Source: Corallococcus interemptor
Lineage (GTDB): Bacteria; Myxococcota; Myxococcia; Myxococcales; Myxococcaceae
Direction of reading: 5' to 3'
NCBI RefSeq assembly: GCF_003668875.1
Contig: NZ_RAWM01000037.1
Coordinates: forward strand, 1-64,000
DNA length: 64,000 bases
Shown here: piece after piece, positions 48,828 to 57,438 of the stretch
Position numbering within the stretch: the first letter of the stretch is position 1
Layout of the letters: each line of letters opens with the position of its first letter
Translations under genes and position numbers: made by a program
Notes under the pieces: generated by a model
The model's database searches: none
What the model was told of the DNA's origin: nothing
What the model saw: only the letters and a program-made list of their open reading frames with translations

Positions 48828-49940
48828 ATGTCAGACCCCTGTGGTTGGATGGCGATGCTGGGACGAGGAGGGGGAATGGGGATGGGGCACGGCGGGCTCG
48901 TGGCGTACGTGGAAGCACAGATTGAGCGCGACATCGCGCTGGGGCGGATTCACCCGAGCGGGCAGTTCGGCTCGGAAGCGAAGCTGGCGCGGCACTATGA
49001 CGTCTGCCGGGGCACCATCCGTGAGGCGCTGCGGCGGCTGGCGGCGCGGGGCGTGGTGGTGCAGCGCCCTGGACGCAAGACGCGCGCGGTGCCGCTGGAT
49101 GAGTCGCTGACGCTGGAGAACCTGGGCCTGGCGCTGCGTGACATGTGCTCGCCGGACGCCCGGTGGCTCCTGGAGGGCTACTTCAGCCTCCGGCGGCAGG
49201 TGCTGGTGGAGCTCTTGTCCGACTGCTGCGCACGGGCCTCCGAGCGGGACCTGGACCGATTGGGGAGCATCTGCTTCGGACTCTGGGATGCGGCGCGCTG
49301 GGAGTCGGGGGCTTCCTGCGCCCAGGTGGAGTTCGAGTTGCTGCGGCTGGCGGCCCGGGTGGCGGACCGGCCCGGGCACGTGCTCCTCGTGCAGTCCCTG
49401 CAGCGGGCCTTCATGGTCGGCGCGGCCGAGTTGCTGCCTCTTCTGGGAGGTGAGCCGCTGCGCCAGTGGGTAAACTGCGCGAAGGATGCCCTGCATGATC
49501 GCGATACGCGGGCCATCCAGCACGCCCTGCCGGCGCTGATGAAGGCACACGATGACCTTGTGCTGGACGCTTTCGCTCCTGTCGCCCAGAGGCATGCAGT
49601 CCCCGAAGTCGATCGCGCCCAGCAAGGCCAGCCTGTCGCCACCGCTTCGGTAGTGGAGGAGCAGGTCTCTGGTTGCCTTGAGCCAGCCGCAGAGGACTCC
49701 GTCTGCTCGCATGACGAGACTTCCACCACGGAGCCCGCAGGCGGGATTCCGCTGGCACCGACCGCACCCAGGTCGGACGGGGACGAGCCAAGGACAGTTG
49801 CAGGGGGACTGTCCGACAGTCCTTCAGGTGCGGTGCTGACGCCGAGCAGCCAGCGCGGTCGCACCCTGGACCGACTGAGGTGGTGGGCCTCGCGCCTCTG
49901 GCGCTTCATTGCCAGCTCGCTGGGCGCACGTGATTCGTGA
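48828..49940 (+). CDS. GntR/FadR-type transcriptional regulator
   Basis: A 370-residue regulator with an N-terminal winged helix-turn-helix of the GntR type (about 17-85: FGSEAKLARHYDVCRGTIREALRRLAARGVVVQRPG). A helical region follows to about 250 that resembles an FCD-like ligand-binding domain. The remaining 120 residues are low-complexity, Ser/Thr/Pro-rich and end in a basic tail, an unusual extension. ATG 48828 is preferred because GGAGGGGAG lies upstream, but the frame is open to 48735 through the palindrome. The 3' low-complexity part contains another short palindrome (GGACTGTCCGACAGTCC around 49807-49823) related to the repeat family. Targets unknown. Confidence 0.8.
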   Translation: MSDPCGWMAMLGRGGGMGMGHGGLVAYVEAQIERDIALGRIHPSGQFGSEAKLARHYDVCRGTIREALRRLAARGVVVQRPGRKTRAVPLDESLTLENLGLALRDMCSPDARWLLEGYFSLRRQVLVELLSDCCARASERDLDRLGSICFGLWDAARWESGASCAQVEFELLRLAARVADRPGHVLLVQSLQRAFMVGAAELLPLLGGEPLRQWVNCAKDALHDRDTRAIQHALPALMKAHDDLVLDAFAPVAQRHAVPEVDRAQQGQPVATASVVEEQVSGCLEPAAEDSVCSHDETSTTEPAGGIPLAPTAPRSDGDEPRTVAGGLSDSPSGAVLTPSSQRGRTLDRLRWWASRLWRFIASSLGARDS

Positions 49941-49975
49941 AACGAAGTCCTGGCGACCTGCCTAGAGTTCGCGTC

Positions 49976-50998
49976 ATGGACACCGTGCCCCTCATCGACG
50001 TCCGCGCCCTGGTCGATTCCACGTCGAGCCTCCCGGCCCGAAGGACGGTCGCCGCTCGCATGGGTGCGGCCTGCCGGAACACCGGCTTCTTCTACGTCGT
50101 GGGGCACGGTGTGGACGTGGGGCTCCAGTCCCGGTTGGAGGCGCTGGCCCGGGACTTCTTCGCTCGGCCGGAGGAGGAGAAGCAGCGGGTGCGCATGGCG
50201 CTCGGGGGACGGGCGTGGCGGGGCTTCTTCCCCGTGGGCGGGGAGCTCACGTCGGGCCGGCCGGACCGCAAGGAGGGGCTGTACTTCGGTTCGGAGCTGC
50301 CGCCGGACGACCCTCGCGTGCGCGCCGGCACGCCGCTGCATGGACCGAACCTGTTCCCCCGGGAGCCGGCGGAGCTGGGCGGCGCGGTGCTGGAGTACAT
50401 GGCGGCGCTGACGTCGCTGGGACACGCGTTGATGTCCGGCATCGCGCTCAGCCTGGACCTGGAGGCGGACTTCTTCGCCCGGAGGTACATGGCGGATCCG
50501 ACGGTCCTGTTCCGCATCTTCAACTACCCGCCGGGCCCGGAGGCGGACGCGCAAGGGCTGCCCGTGTGGGGCGTGGGCGAGCACACTGATTACGGCGTGC
50601 TCACCATCCTCAAGCAGGACGACGCGGGCGGGCTCCAGGTGAAGACGCGCCAGGATGGCCACACGCGCTGGGTGGACGCGCCTCCCATGGAGGATTCGTT
50701 CGTGTGCAACATCGGCGACATGCTCGACCGGATGACTCGCGGCGTGTACCGGTCCACGCCGCACCGGGTGCTCAACCGCGCGGGCCGCGACCGGCTGTCG
50801 CTGCCGTTCTTCTTCGATCCGGACTGGACGGCGGAGGTGCGCGCCATCGACTCGCCCGCGCTGACGGACGCGGGCGCGGATGACCACACGGAGCGGTGGG
50901 ACCGCCAGAGCGTGCACGCCTTCCAGGGCACGTATGGGGACTACCTGCTCGGCAAGGTGGGGAAGGTGTTCCCCGACCTGCGCTCGGAAGTGCTGTAG
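49976..50998 (+). CDS. 2-oxoglutarate/Fe(II) oxygenase, isopenicillin N synthase family
   Basis: A 340-residue non-heme iron oxygenase. The C-terminal 2OG-FeII domain has the iron triad His203-Asp205 (GEHTDYG) and His263 (TPHRVLN), with Arg273 of RLSLPFFFDP to bind the co-substrate carboxylate. The N-terminal DIOX_N region has GFFYVVGHGVD. The family includes hydroxylases of small molecules and amino acids as well as isopenicillin N synthase, so the substrate is open. ATG 49976 was chosen because PLIDVRAL, the normal family start, follows at once. It follows the GntR-type gene by 36 bp. A tailoring role for the megasynthase product is conceivable but the gene is 3 kb away on the other strand. 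Confidence 0.92.
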   Translation: MDTVPLIDVRALVDSTSSLPARRTVAARMGAACRNTGFFYVVGHGVDVGLQSRLEALARDFFARPEEEKQRVRMALGGRAWRGFFPVGGELTSGRPDRKEGLYFGSELPPDDPRVRAGTPLHGPNLFPREPAELGGAVLEYMAALTSLGHALMSGIALSLDLEADFFARRYMADPTVLFRIFNYPPGPEADAQGLPVWGVGEHTDYGVLTILKQDDAGGLQVKTRQDGHTRWVDAPPMEDSFVCNIGDMLDRMTRGVYRSTPHRVLNRAGRDRLSLPFFFDPDWTAEVRAIDSPALTDAGADDHTERWDRQSVHAFQGTYGDYLLGKVGKVFPDLRSEVL

Positions 50999-51002
50999 CG
51001 CC

Positions 51003-52367
51003 TCAGGCCCAGAGCGACTGCTCCAGCGAGTCGAGCAGCGCCGCCGCGACCTCCGGCGAAGGCAGCCCGGCGTCCGTGATGAGCTCGGGGGCGAGCGGCA
51101 CGGCGACCTCCTCGCGCAGGATCTTGATGGCCTGCCGCCTGGCGGCGTGGAGGGCGGCCCGTGCCTCCGTGGACAGGCCGGGCAGGGCCCATGCGTCGAT
51201 GTCCCAGGACAGGGCCGCGTGCCGGGTCTCGTCGTCGGCGATGCGTGCCATGGCCTCTCGGATCTCCGGATCTCTCGCGTGCACGGCCTGGTGGTGCGCC
51301 ACCAGCGCGCCATAGGTCTCCCTCACGCAGCCCTCCACGGTGTTGTCGAGCAGCACCTCGCCCCATGGGCGCAGCGGCAGGTCCGTGACGGCGGGCCGCA
51401 CCGGCGTCGCGCCGAAGCGCCAGGCCAGCCGCAGGGTGACTTCCGTGTGCCGCACCTCGTCCGCCGCGCTGGTGAGCGCCGCGTCCTGCAACGCGGAGCC
51501 CGCGCCATGCAGGGCCAACTCGTCGCGCAAGCGCAGGAAGGCGTGGATGGCGGCGGCCTCCAGGCGGGCTGCCTTCGCGAAGTAGCTACCCCTCGCGTCT
51601 TCGCAATCACCGCCCCCGGAGACCTGGAGCCCCACGGGCCTGCGGCCGGCGACACAGTCGGGCGTACCCGCCTTGAGGGGGAACTTGCCCACCTCCGTGA
51701 CCACCCCGTCCGGCGTCACTTCCAGGTCGTGCCGGGTCTCGTACACGTTCGTCTCGCAGTCGTAGTCCTGGATGCTGACGACGCTGAACGTCCCGTCCGG
51801 AAGCGCCCGCACCTTGCCGCGCTCGTAGGCGGGGTAGCTGCACAGGGCGTAGCCCGAGGCATAGGCCAGGAGCGCGGCCTCCTCCGGCGTGTCGATGCTG
51901 CCGAGCAGGGCCCGGACGGCGTCCGCGGTCGTGTACGTCGTCACCTCATCGCCGCGGGTCGTGACGAGGAATCCCTCGGCGCACTCGGAGCTGTAGCCAC
52001 AAAGCCTCGGGAAGCCGCGTGTGACGTCCAGCGCTTCGAGCTGGTCCAGGCACGCCTGGGGATTGGAGGCGGTCGCGCAGGGCTCACCCTCGGACGTCTT
52101 GAGCACAATGGGAGGGAGCGTGGGCGGGCCCCAGCGTCTGACGGTGCGCAGCTGGAGCACGTCCGGAGCCGGGGCCACGGTCAGGCCCGTGATGGCGGGG
52201 TAGCCGTTCACGCAGGCGACGTCCGAGTGCTGGCTCAGGTCGACAGGCCCGGGTTCAGGCGATGGCTCCACGACAGGTTCTCCCTGACATCCTGTGAGCA
52301 GCAGGGGCGTGGCCAGGGAGACCCGCAGGGCGTGGGAGAAGAGCGTCCGCAGCCGATTCACGTTCAT
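51003..52367 (-). CDS. Lipoprotein with C-terminal ferritin-like domain
   Basis: A 454-residue exported lipoprotein with signal peptide and lipobox LLTGC. The middle region (about 40-250) is Cys-containing with no clear family. The C-terminal part (about 265-400) is a four-helix ferritin-like domain with di-iron type motifs: EAAAIHAFLRLRDEL, DEVRHTEVTLR and DDETRHAALSWDI. It may bind iron at the cell surface; activity is not known. It converges on the 2OG oxygenase with 4 bp between the stop codons. A scrap matching the last nine codons of this gene is found upstream at 52437-52469, which shows that a second copy once existed there. Confidence 0.8.
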   Translation of the reverse strand: MNVNRLRTLFSHALRVSLATPLLLTGCQGEPVVEPSPEPGPVDLSQHSDVACVNGYPAITGLTVAPAPDVLQLRTVRRWGPPTLPPIVLKTSEGEPCATASNPQACLDQLEALDVTRGFPRLCGYSSECAEGFLVTTRGDEVTTYTTADAVRALLGSIDTPEEAALLAYASGYALCSYPAYERGKVRALPDGTFSVVSIQDYDCETNVYETRHDLEVTPDGVVTEVGKFPLKAGTPDCVAGRRPVGLQVSGGGDCEDARGSYFAKAARLEAAAIHAFLRLRDELALHGAGSALQDAALTSAADEVRHTEVTLRLAWRFGATPVRPAVTDLPLRPWGEVLLDNTVEGCVRETYGALVAHHQAVHARDPEIREAMARIADDETRHAALSWDIDAWALPGLSTEARAALHAARRQAIKILREEVAVPLAPELITDAGLPSPEVAAALLDSLEQSLWA

Positions 52368-52436
52368 TGAGTCCCTCGAAGGAAGTGTGGGCCTCCTTTG
52401 GACACGCGACTCCGGCCGCGTGGGACATGGGCTTTC

Positions 52437-52469
52437 TCAGGCCCAGAGCTCCGGTTCCAGCGAGTCCAG
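52437..52469 (-). pseudogene. 3' remnant of a second ferritin-like lipoprotein gene
   Basis: On the minus strand this segment reads LDSLEPELWA-stop, almost the same as LLDSLEQSLWA-stop at the end of the gene at 51003-52367, and the DNA around the stop (CTCAGGCCCAGAG) is identical in both. Similarity breaks off abruptly upstream at about 52470, where the base composition drops. It looks like the surviving end of a tandem paralogue replaced by the lower-GC cassette that follows. Confidence 0.75.
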
Positions 52470-52641
52470 GTATTTCTGGGTTGGGAGAAGGGCAAAAACG
52501 ACCCTGTGCTGATTTGTCATCCGAGGTTGCGTATGCTGCACGACGACATTCTCGGTAATCGCTATGCCGAAGACCTACGCATGCGTTTGAACGGAGGCAG
52601 GTGGAGGCGGATAGCCAAGGCTATCGCCCCCCCATCTACGA

Positions 52642-53430
52642 ATGAACAAGAACTCAGGTTTGAAGCTTTTCCTCGGTGCGGCATGCCTGCTCATGACGAT
52701 ACGCGTCGAAGCGGCGCCAGCCCCGTACTGGCGTGTGGTTATCGAGGATCCGGACGGTTTAGCGAAGGAGCAGGTCTTCGAGGTGAGCGCATCGAAGAAG
52801 GTCGTCGGCGTTCTTCCAGCCCTGTTCGAGGCTCCCACCGACGAGCGACCCTCCTTGTCGATAAATTCAATCGCTGGATTCAGCATTTTCACTACGCTTA
52901 CCCGCCAAGGTGATGGCTTCAAGGTTGGAAAAGCCACTGCGTTTGGCTGCTGGAGTAGTGCTGGAGCGGGCCCCAAGGCAATCAGCGTCGAGTTGAGCAC
53001 AAGGCGGGAAGACAGCAATGCCAGCATCGAGGTTGTGACTTTTACCCTGCGTAAGTCAGAAAAGCAGTGCAGTGAAGCAGGGGGCATGGGTGTGCCTGAG
53101 AAGAAGGCGATGTTCAACTTCACATCTGAACCCCAGGAGTCCGAATTGGTCATCGCCAATCCTGGCTCGGGGAAGACCCTTCGAGGAAAGGTTCCTTTCC
53201 CGGCGACTCTGCACTTCGAGTGTGACGGACAGCGCACTGCTGTCTTCAAGAAGGATGGATACCTGGATTGTGTGCTTCAGATCGATTTCAAGTGTGCCTC
53301 GGGAAAAGTTGAGCGCCACGTGCTTGTCAATGGCGTTCGCGGTGTGTTGGCGCTTGCAGGTGAGCCCACTGACCCACCCGAACTGAAGTGCGTCATGGTG
53401 AAGCTGCCCGCATCTTGGACGGGTCAATGA
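52642..53430 (+). CDS. Secreted protein of unknown function
   Basis: A 262-residue protein with a cleavable signal peptide (hydrophobic LKLFLGAACLLMTIRV, Ala-rich cleavage region near 25). The mature part is predicted mostly beta-strand with paired cysteines (CWSS, KQCSE, FECDG, LDCVL, FKCAS, LKCVM) but no family I recognise. It is the first of three genes in a region that is clearly less G+C-rich than its surroundings. Its stop overlaps the next start (ATGA), so the two are translationally coupled. Toxin or surface-effector roles are possible from context only. Confidence 0.65.
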   Translation: MNKNSGLKLFLGAACLLMTIRVEAAPAPYWRVVIEDPDGLAKEQVFEVSASKKVVGVLPALFEAPTDERPSLSINSIAGFSIFTTLTRQGDGFKVGKATAFGCWSSAGAGPKAISVELSTRREDSNASIEVVTFTLRKSEKQCSEAGGMGVPEKKAMFNFTSEPQESELVIANPGSGKTLRGKVPFPATLHFECDGQRTAVFKKDGYLDCVLQIDFKCASGKVERHVLVNGVRGVLALAGEPTDPPELKCVMVKLPASWTGQ

Positions 53431-53948
53431 AAAAAGCTCCTCTGCGCACGTGGCTGTTGATCTGTACGCCGCTGCTCCTGGCTGGTTTGTTCGTTTGGAT
53501 GGAACTCTCCGTCTTGGACGACACCACCGAGGGGAGGCGTCTTGGAGGACAGCTCAATGAGGTCATCAAACAGGCGATCGCAATCGAGCTGGAGGTCTCC
53601 AAGCTGTTCACTGCTTCTGCCTTGGCTGTTATCGGCGTTGTGGCCTATTACCTGAAGGAACGCCGCACGGAATGGACAGATGCAGAGTTCATCTGTGCGG
53701 CCGCTGTATTGGTCTCCGCTGTCTTCTCTATATTCTTCGGCCATCTATGGATGGTTGCGGTCCGCAATCAGCTTGCGGCGGATATTCATAACCCCTATTC
53801 GCCGAGCCGGGTTTGGTCGGAGCGTCTCCAGTATTTGACGCTTCTTTTAAGCCTCAGTTGGTTCAGTTTGCTCGTCTTCAGACGCGAGTTCGTTGCGCCG
53901 CGCAGCGCTTCTGGTGCTCCGGTTCCATCGGCAGGAGCGTCGGTCTAG
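53427..53948 (+). CDS. Small membrane protein, unknown function
   Basis: A 173-residue protein with four likely transmembrane helices near residues 7-24, 50-67, 78-100 and 129-147, and a short polar tail. No known family is apparent. The ATG at 53427 overlaps the stop of the upstream gene and is supported by the hydrophobic N-terminus. Coupled to a secreted protein upstream and followed by a predicted metallopeptidase, it could serve as an immunity-like or export partner; that is inference. Confidence 0.62.
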   Translation: MKKAPLRTWLLICTPLLLAGLFVWMELSVLDDTTEGRRLGGQLNEVIKQAIAIELEVSKLFTASALAVIGVVAYYLKERRTEWTDAEFICAAAVLVSAVFSIFFGHLWMVAVRNQLAADIHNPYSPSRVWSERLQYLTLLLSLSWFSLLVFRREFVAPRSASGAPVPSAGASV

Positions 53949-53983
53949 GTTCCGCAATGCGCCACGAAATGCAGGAAGGGCAC

Positions 53984-54944
53984 ATGGGCAGGAGTTACGT
54001 ATCCAGGTGGGGTGCGTTGGTCGTCCTGGTACTCGCAGGTCGCCCCAGTTCAGCAGACAAGATGGCGCCCAGCCCGCCACCCGCGAAAAGTGCCTCCTGC
54101 GAGGGCGTGGGGCTCAATAACAAGGATGATTTCTGCTTTAAAGGCGATCCATCTGGCCGGCTTGAAATTGCGTCGCCGTTCGGATTGGTGTTTCAGGTTG
54201 AAGACAATCTTGTGCTCTGTAAAGACATCTTCAAAACTCCTCTATTCCATGGTGCGGTGGAGAGAGCAGGCATCTGGGGAACGAAGCTTACGCTTGAAGA
54301 TGTGCGACGGAAGCCGGCCCGCCCACAGTTCTACGACGACAGCAAGAAGCCCTGGGAGGCCTTCCTTGAGGAGGGAGAGTTGAGGGGTTCTCTCTGGAAG
54401 GTCTTCAATGCTGTCCGCACCTGGGAATATATCGACGTCGAGCGATATGTCGGGGCGTTTCAAGTCAATGCCGTCGTCCGCCCCTTGGGGGGGGGATGAT
54501 GGACAGGCGGAGATCATCTTCTTCAGAGGCACATGTGCGCCTCGGAAGGTGTATCAATTTGCGCTTCCGGAGATGGATGCATTCACTCGCTATATGTTCG
54601 TCGCCGCGCATGAGCTGGGTCATGTGCTGGATTCGTACTCTGGTGGGGTGCCCCTTGGCAGCCAAACACCACGTGGAGAGCAGAATGCTACCATTTACGG
54701 ATCATTCTGGGTCGAATGCTGGTTGCGACTGTTTCAAAGCCAGCTCTCCGTCAACCCGCAGATGTTTCCCTTCTCGGAACAGGAACGGGAATGTGTCCTT
54801 GCCAACTGGCGCAACGCAGAGCAAGGCATGGCTGCGCTTCGTTCCTCGTGGAGTCTTCAAAAGGTCACGCTTCCGGAGCAGGCGGAGTTGCCCGACGCGC
54901 TTCGGGGCGCGTCTGGTTGCTTGAGTCCGAGAGAGGAACGGTAG
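53984..54944 (+). pseudogene. Secreted zinc metallopeptidase-like gene, frameshifted at a G9 tract
   Basis: Two overlapping frames join into one gene if a single G is removed from the nine-G run at 54487-54495. The first frame (from ATG 53984, with AGGAAGG upstream) gives a signal peptide and about 170 residues, ending LGGG-stop at 54499. The second continues GGDDGQAEIIFFRG and contains HELGH, a zinc-peptidase HExxH-type motif, then FWVECW and the C-terminus at 54944. Repaired, the protein would be about 319 residues. The break could be real, phase-variable, or a homopolymer sequencing error. It is the third gene of the lower-GC cassette. Confidence 0.75.
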
Positions 54945-54999
54945 GTGCTGCATGAAAATCACTGGTTCAATGGCAGCGGTCAAATCGTAGGAAGCGGGA

Positions 55000-55035
55000 A
55001 CGGGCGATGCACGCTGGAAAGCGCGCATCGCCCGT
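55000..55035 (-). terminator. Hairpin between metallopeptidase gene and mvaS operon
   Basis: A perfect 11-bp inverted repeat (ACGGGCGATGC and GCATCGCCCGT) with a 14-base loop. It sits 28 bp beyond the mvaS stop, between two convergent genes, so a terminator for the aib-mvaS transcript is the natural reading. There is no run of T on either strand, so it would not be a classical intrinsic terminator. Nothing else is evident in the 118-bp gap. Confidence 0.5.
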
Positions 55036-55062
55036 GGGGACTTCACGGCAACGGACGCGGTC

Positions 55063-56313
55063 CTACGCGCCCGCGTACTTGCGGCGGAACTCGTGGATCT
55101 CCGCCAGCCGGAACGTGCCGGGCTCCGGAGCAATCGCCTCCGGCGCGTCGTAGGGCAGGTTCATCAGCCGCTCGTACTCCTCCACCGACACGCGCTCGCG
55201 CTTCGCCAGCACCGTGTCCAGGTCCGCGCGGGCCATGCGCTCCGCGGCCTTCTCACCCACCACGCCGGAGTAGAACTCCGCGCAGGAACCGCTGCCGTAG
55301 GACAAGAGGCCAATCCGCTGACCCGCCAGCGCCGCAGCCTCCGCGTGCAGTTGCCCCGCGAGCGCCAGGTACAGCGACGCCGTGTAGACGTTGCCCACCC
55401 GCGCGTTCAGCCCCAGCGACTTCGCCACCTGCGCGTCGTAGCTGGCCTGCGACTTCGCCGCCTCGTCGCGCGCCTCCGGCGTGGCCGGCCCGCTGCCCGA
55501 GTCCTCCAGGTCGCACAGCCGCACCTGCGCGTGCGCCTTGCGCGCCATCTTGCAGAAGGGCACGTGGTACAGGATGCGCGCGAGCTGCTCGCTGGGCAGC
55601 TTCGAATCCCACCGCACCAGCCCCTGCTCCATGGCGCGCTCACGCCAGCCCCGGTACGCGCCCGCCATGGCGTCCAGGTAGCAGGTGATGGAGTAGTGCC
55701 CGTCCACCAGCGCCTCGCGCCGGCCCACCGGCCTCCAGAAGTCGTACACGTCCGCGGTGCTCACGCCGTTGAGCCCCACGTCCATCGCCAGCAGGTCCGG
55801 CGTCTCCGACACCAGGAGGGCCACCGCGCCGCCGCCCTGCGTGGGCTCGCCCGCCGTCTTCAGGCCGTAGCGCGCGATGTCCGTGCACACCACCAGCGCG
55901 GACCGGCCCGCCCCAGCGCCGGAGGCAATCCACTCCACCGCCGCCATCAGGCCCGCCGTGCCGCCGTAGCACGCGTGCTGCGAGTCGAACGTGCGCATGG
56001 AGCGCGGCAGCTTCAGAAGTCCATGCACGTGCGACGCGATGGGCTTGGAGTGGTCCACGCCCGTCTCCGTTCCCACCACCAGCATGCCCAGCTTGGACGT
56101 GTCCACGCCCTGCTGTTGGATCAGCCGCGCGGCCGCCGTGGCCGCCAGCGACACCGAGTCCTCGCCCGGGTCGTTGACCGCCATCTCCTTCGCGCCCAGG
56201 CCCGCGGTGAACTTCGCCGGGTCCACGCCGCGCGCCCGCGCCAGGTCCTCGATGTCCACGTACCGCCGGGGGACCGCCACCGCCAGCGCTTCGATTCCAA
56301 CCCGCTTCTTCAT
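55063..56313 (-). CDS. mvaS: Hydroxymethylglutaryl-CoA synthase
   Basis: A 416-residue cytosolic enzyme condensing acetyl-CoA with acetoacetyl-CoA to HMG-CoA. The nucleophile is Cys115 in DSQHACYGGTAGL; the active-site His-containing segment is YHVPFCKMARKAH; the C-terminal YGSGSCAEFYSG is typical of HMG-CoA synthases. It is the last gene of a five-gene minus-strand run behind aibR, aibA, aibB and aibC, the same set as in the M. xanthus alternative isovaleryl-CoA pathway, where HMG-CoA is dehydrated (by LiuC, encoded elsewhere) to 3-methylglutaconyl-CoA for AibAB. It probably also serves mevalonate synthesis. ATG 56313 begins the family-typical N-terminus VGIEALAVAVP. Confidence 0.92.
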   Translation of the reverse strand: MKKRVGIEALAVAVPRRYVDIEDLARARGVDPAKFTAGLGAKEMAVNDPGEDSVSLAATAAARLIQQQGVDTSKLGMLVVGTETGVDHSKPIASHVHGLLKLPRSMRTFDSQHACYGGTAGLMAAVEWIASGAGAGRSALVVCTDIARYGLKTAGEPTQGGGAVALLVSETPDLLAMDVGLNGVSTADVYDFWRPVGRREALVDGHYSITCYLDAMAGAYRGWRERAMEQGLVRWDSKLPSEQLARILYHVPFCKMARKAHAQVRLCDLEDSGSGPATPEARDEAAKSQASYDAQVAKSLGLNARVGNVYTASLYLALAGQLHAEAAALAGQRIGLLSYGSGSCAEFYSGVVGEKAAERMARADLDTVLAKRERVSVEEYERLMNLPYDAPEAIAPEPGTFRLAEIHEFRRKYAGA

Positions 56314-56354
56314 GGGGAACTCCTCAAGTCAAAAGGTCGCGAATGCAGTGGGCC

Positions 56355-57392
56355 TCAAGCCGCCGGCGGCACCAGCACCAGCCGGCCCGCCACTTCCCGG
56401 TTCTCCAGGCGGAAGTGCGCGCGGCTCGCGTCCGAAAGCGCCACCTCCTCCGACACGAACGGGCGGATGAGGCCCTTGGCCGTCAGCCGCAGCGACTCGT
56501 CCAGCTCCTCGCGCGTCGTCGCGTACGCGCCCAGGATCTCCAGCTCCTTCACGATGACCAGGCCCGGGTTGAGGTTCACCACGCCGGACTCCAGGTTGCC
56601 CACCACCACCACGCGCCCGCCGGGCGCCATGGCCTTGAGCGTCTGGTCGAAGGTGGCGCTGCCGACGATCTCCACCGCCACGTCCACGCCCTGGCCCTGC
56701 GTGCGCTTGCGCGCCTCCGAACCGAAGTCCAGGCCGCGCGAGACGATCACCTCGTCCGCGCCGGCCTCCTTGAGGGCCGCCACCTTCGCCTCGCCGGAGG
56801 TGATGGCGATGACGCGCGCGCCGTCCACCTTGGCCAGCTGCACGGCCGCCAGGCCCACGCCACCGCTGGCGCCCGTGATCAACACCGTCTCACCGGCCTT
56901 CACCTTCGCCCGCGTGCGCAGCGTGTGCACGGCGGTGCCCAGCGTGCAGCACACCGTCGCGGCCACCGCCCAGGGCAGGTCGGACGGCACGCGGCCCAGG
57001 CCTCGCACCGGGGCCACCATGAACTGCGCGTAGCCGCCCTGCAGCTCCTCGCCGAAGAAGCGGTTGTCCGTCTTGCACAGGCTGTTGCGGCCGGAGAGGC
57101 ACAGCGCGCACTCGCCGCAGGACATGCGCTGCAGCGTCGCGGCGCGGTCGCCCACGTTCCAGCCCACCGTGTCCGGCCCCACCTCCACCACCTCGCCGGC
57201 GGCCTCGTGCCCCAGGATGGCGGGCACGTGCGTGCGGGGCAGGTTGCCGCGGCGGTTGATGACGTCGTGGTAGCACACGCCGCACGCGTGGACCTTCAGC
57301 AGCACCTCGCCCTTGCCCGGCCGGGGCACCGGCACGGTCTCCAGACGCAGGTTCTCTGCACTCCCGAACTGGCGAAGAACGACGGCTTCCAT
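56355..57392 (-). CDS. aibC: 3,3-dimethylacryloyl-CoA reductase (zinc-type MDR)
   Basis: A 345-residue medium-chain dehydrogenase/reductase predicted to reduce 3,3-dimethylacryloyl-CoA to isovaleryl-CoA with NADH or NADPH. It shows the zinc-ADH start (HACGVCYHDVINRRG, GHEAAGEVVEVG), a structural-zinc Cys cluster (CGECALCLSGRNSLC) and the cofactor loop TGASGGVGLAAVQLA. The open frame extends to 57638, but ATG 57392 starts the family N-terminus EAVVLRQFGSAENL. It lies 41 bp before mvaS and 46 bp after aibB in one transcript order. The assignment to AibC rests on the operon, since MDR substrates are not readable from sequence alone. Confidence 0.88.
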   Translation of the reverse strand: MEAVVLRQFGSAENLRLETVPVPRPGKGEVLLKVHACGVCYHDVINRRGNLPRTHVPAILGHEAAGEVVEVGPDTVGWNVGDRAATLQRMSCGECALCLSGRNSLCKTDNRFFGEELQGGYAQFMVAPVRGLGRVPSDLPWAVAATVCCTLGTAVHTLRTRAKVKAGETVLITGASGGVGLAAVQLAKVDGARVIAITSGEAKVAALKEAGADEVIVSRGLDFGSEARKRTQGQGVDVAVEIVGSATFDQTLKAMAPGGRVVVVGNLESGVVNLNPGLVIVKELEILGAYATTREELDESLRLTAKGLIRPFVSEEVALSDASRAHFRLENREVAGRLVLVPPAA

Positions 57393-57438
57393 GCGGTGCC
57401 TCTTTTCCGTGCTGCTTGAAGGATGGGGAAGAAGTGCT

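Noticed and set aside
48601-48918. N-terminal extension of the Gfo/Idh/MocA oxidoreductase and of the GntR-type regulator through 48762-48794
   Set aside because: Both extensions arise because the intergenic palindrome is open in several frames. They lack domain similarity, and better starts with ribosome binding sites or family N-termini lie downstream.
49976-50998. 2OG oxygenase as an isopenicillin N synthase acting on the megasynthase product
   Set aside because: The fold and iron ligands only place it in the broad family; it is on the other strand with a regulator in between, and no beta-lactam-type tripeptide is predicted.
49178-51313. 711-codon minus-strand open frame
   Set aside because: It is antisense to the GntR-type and 2OG oxygenase genes and has biased, low-complexity composition.
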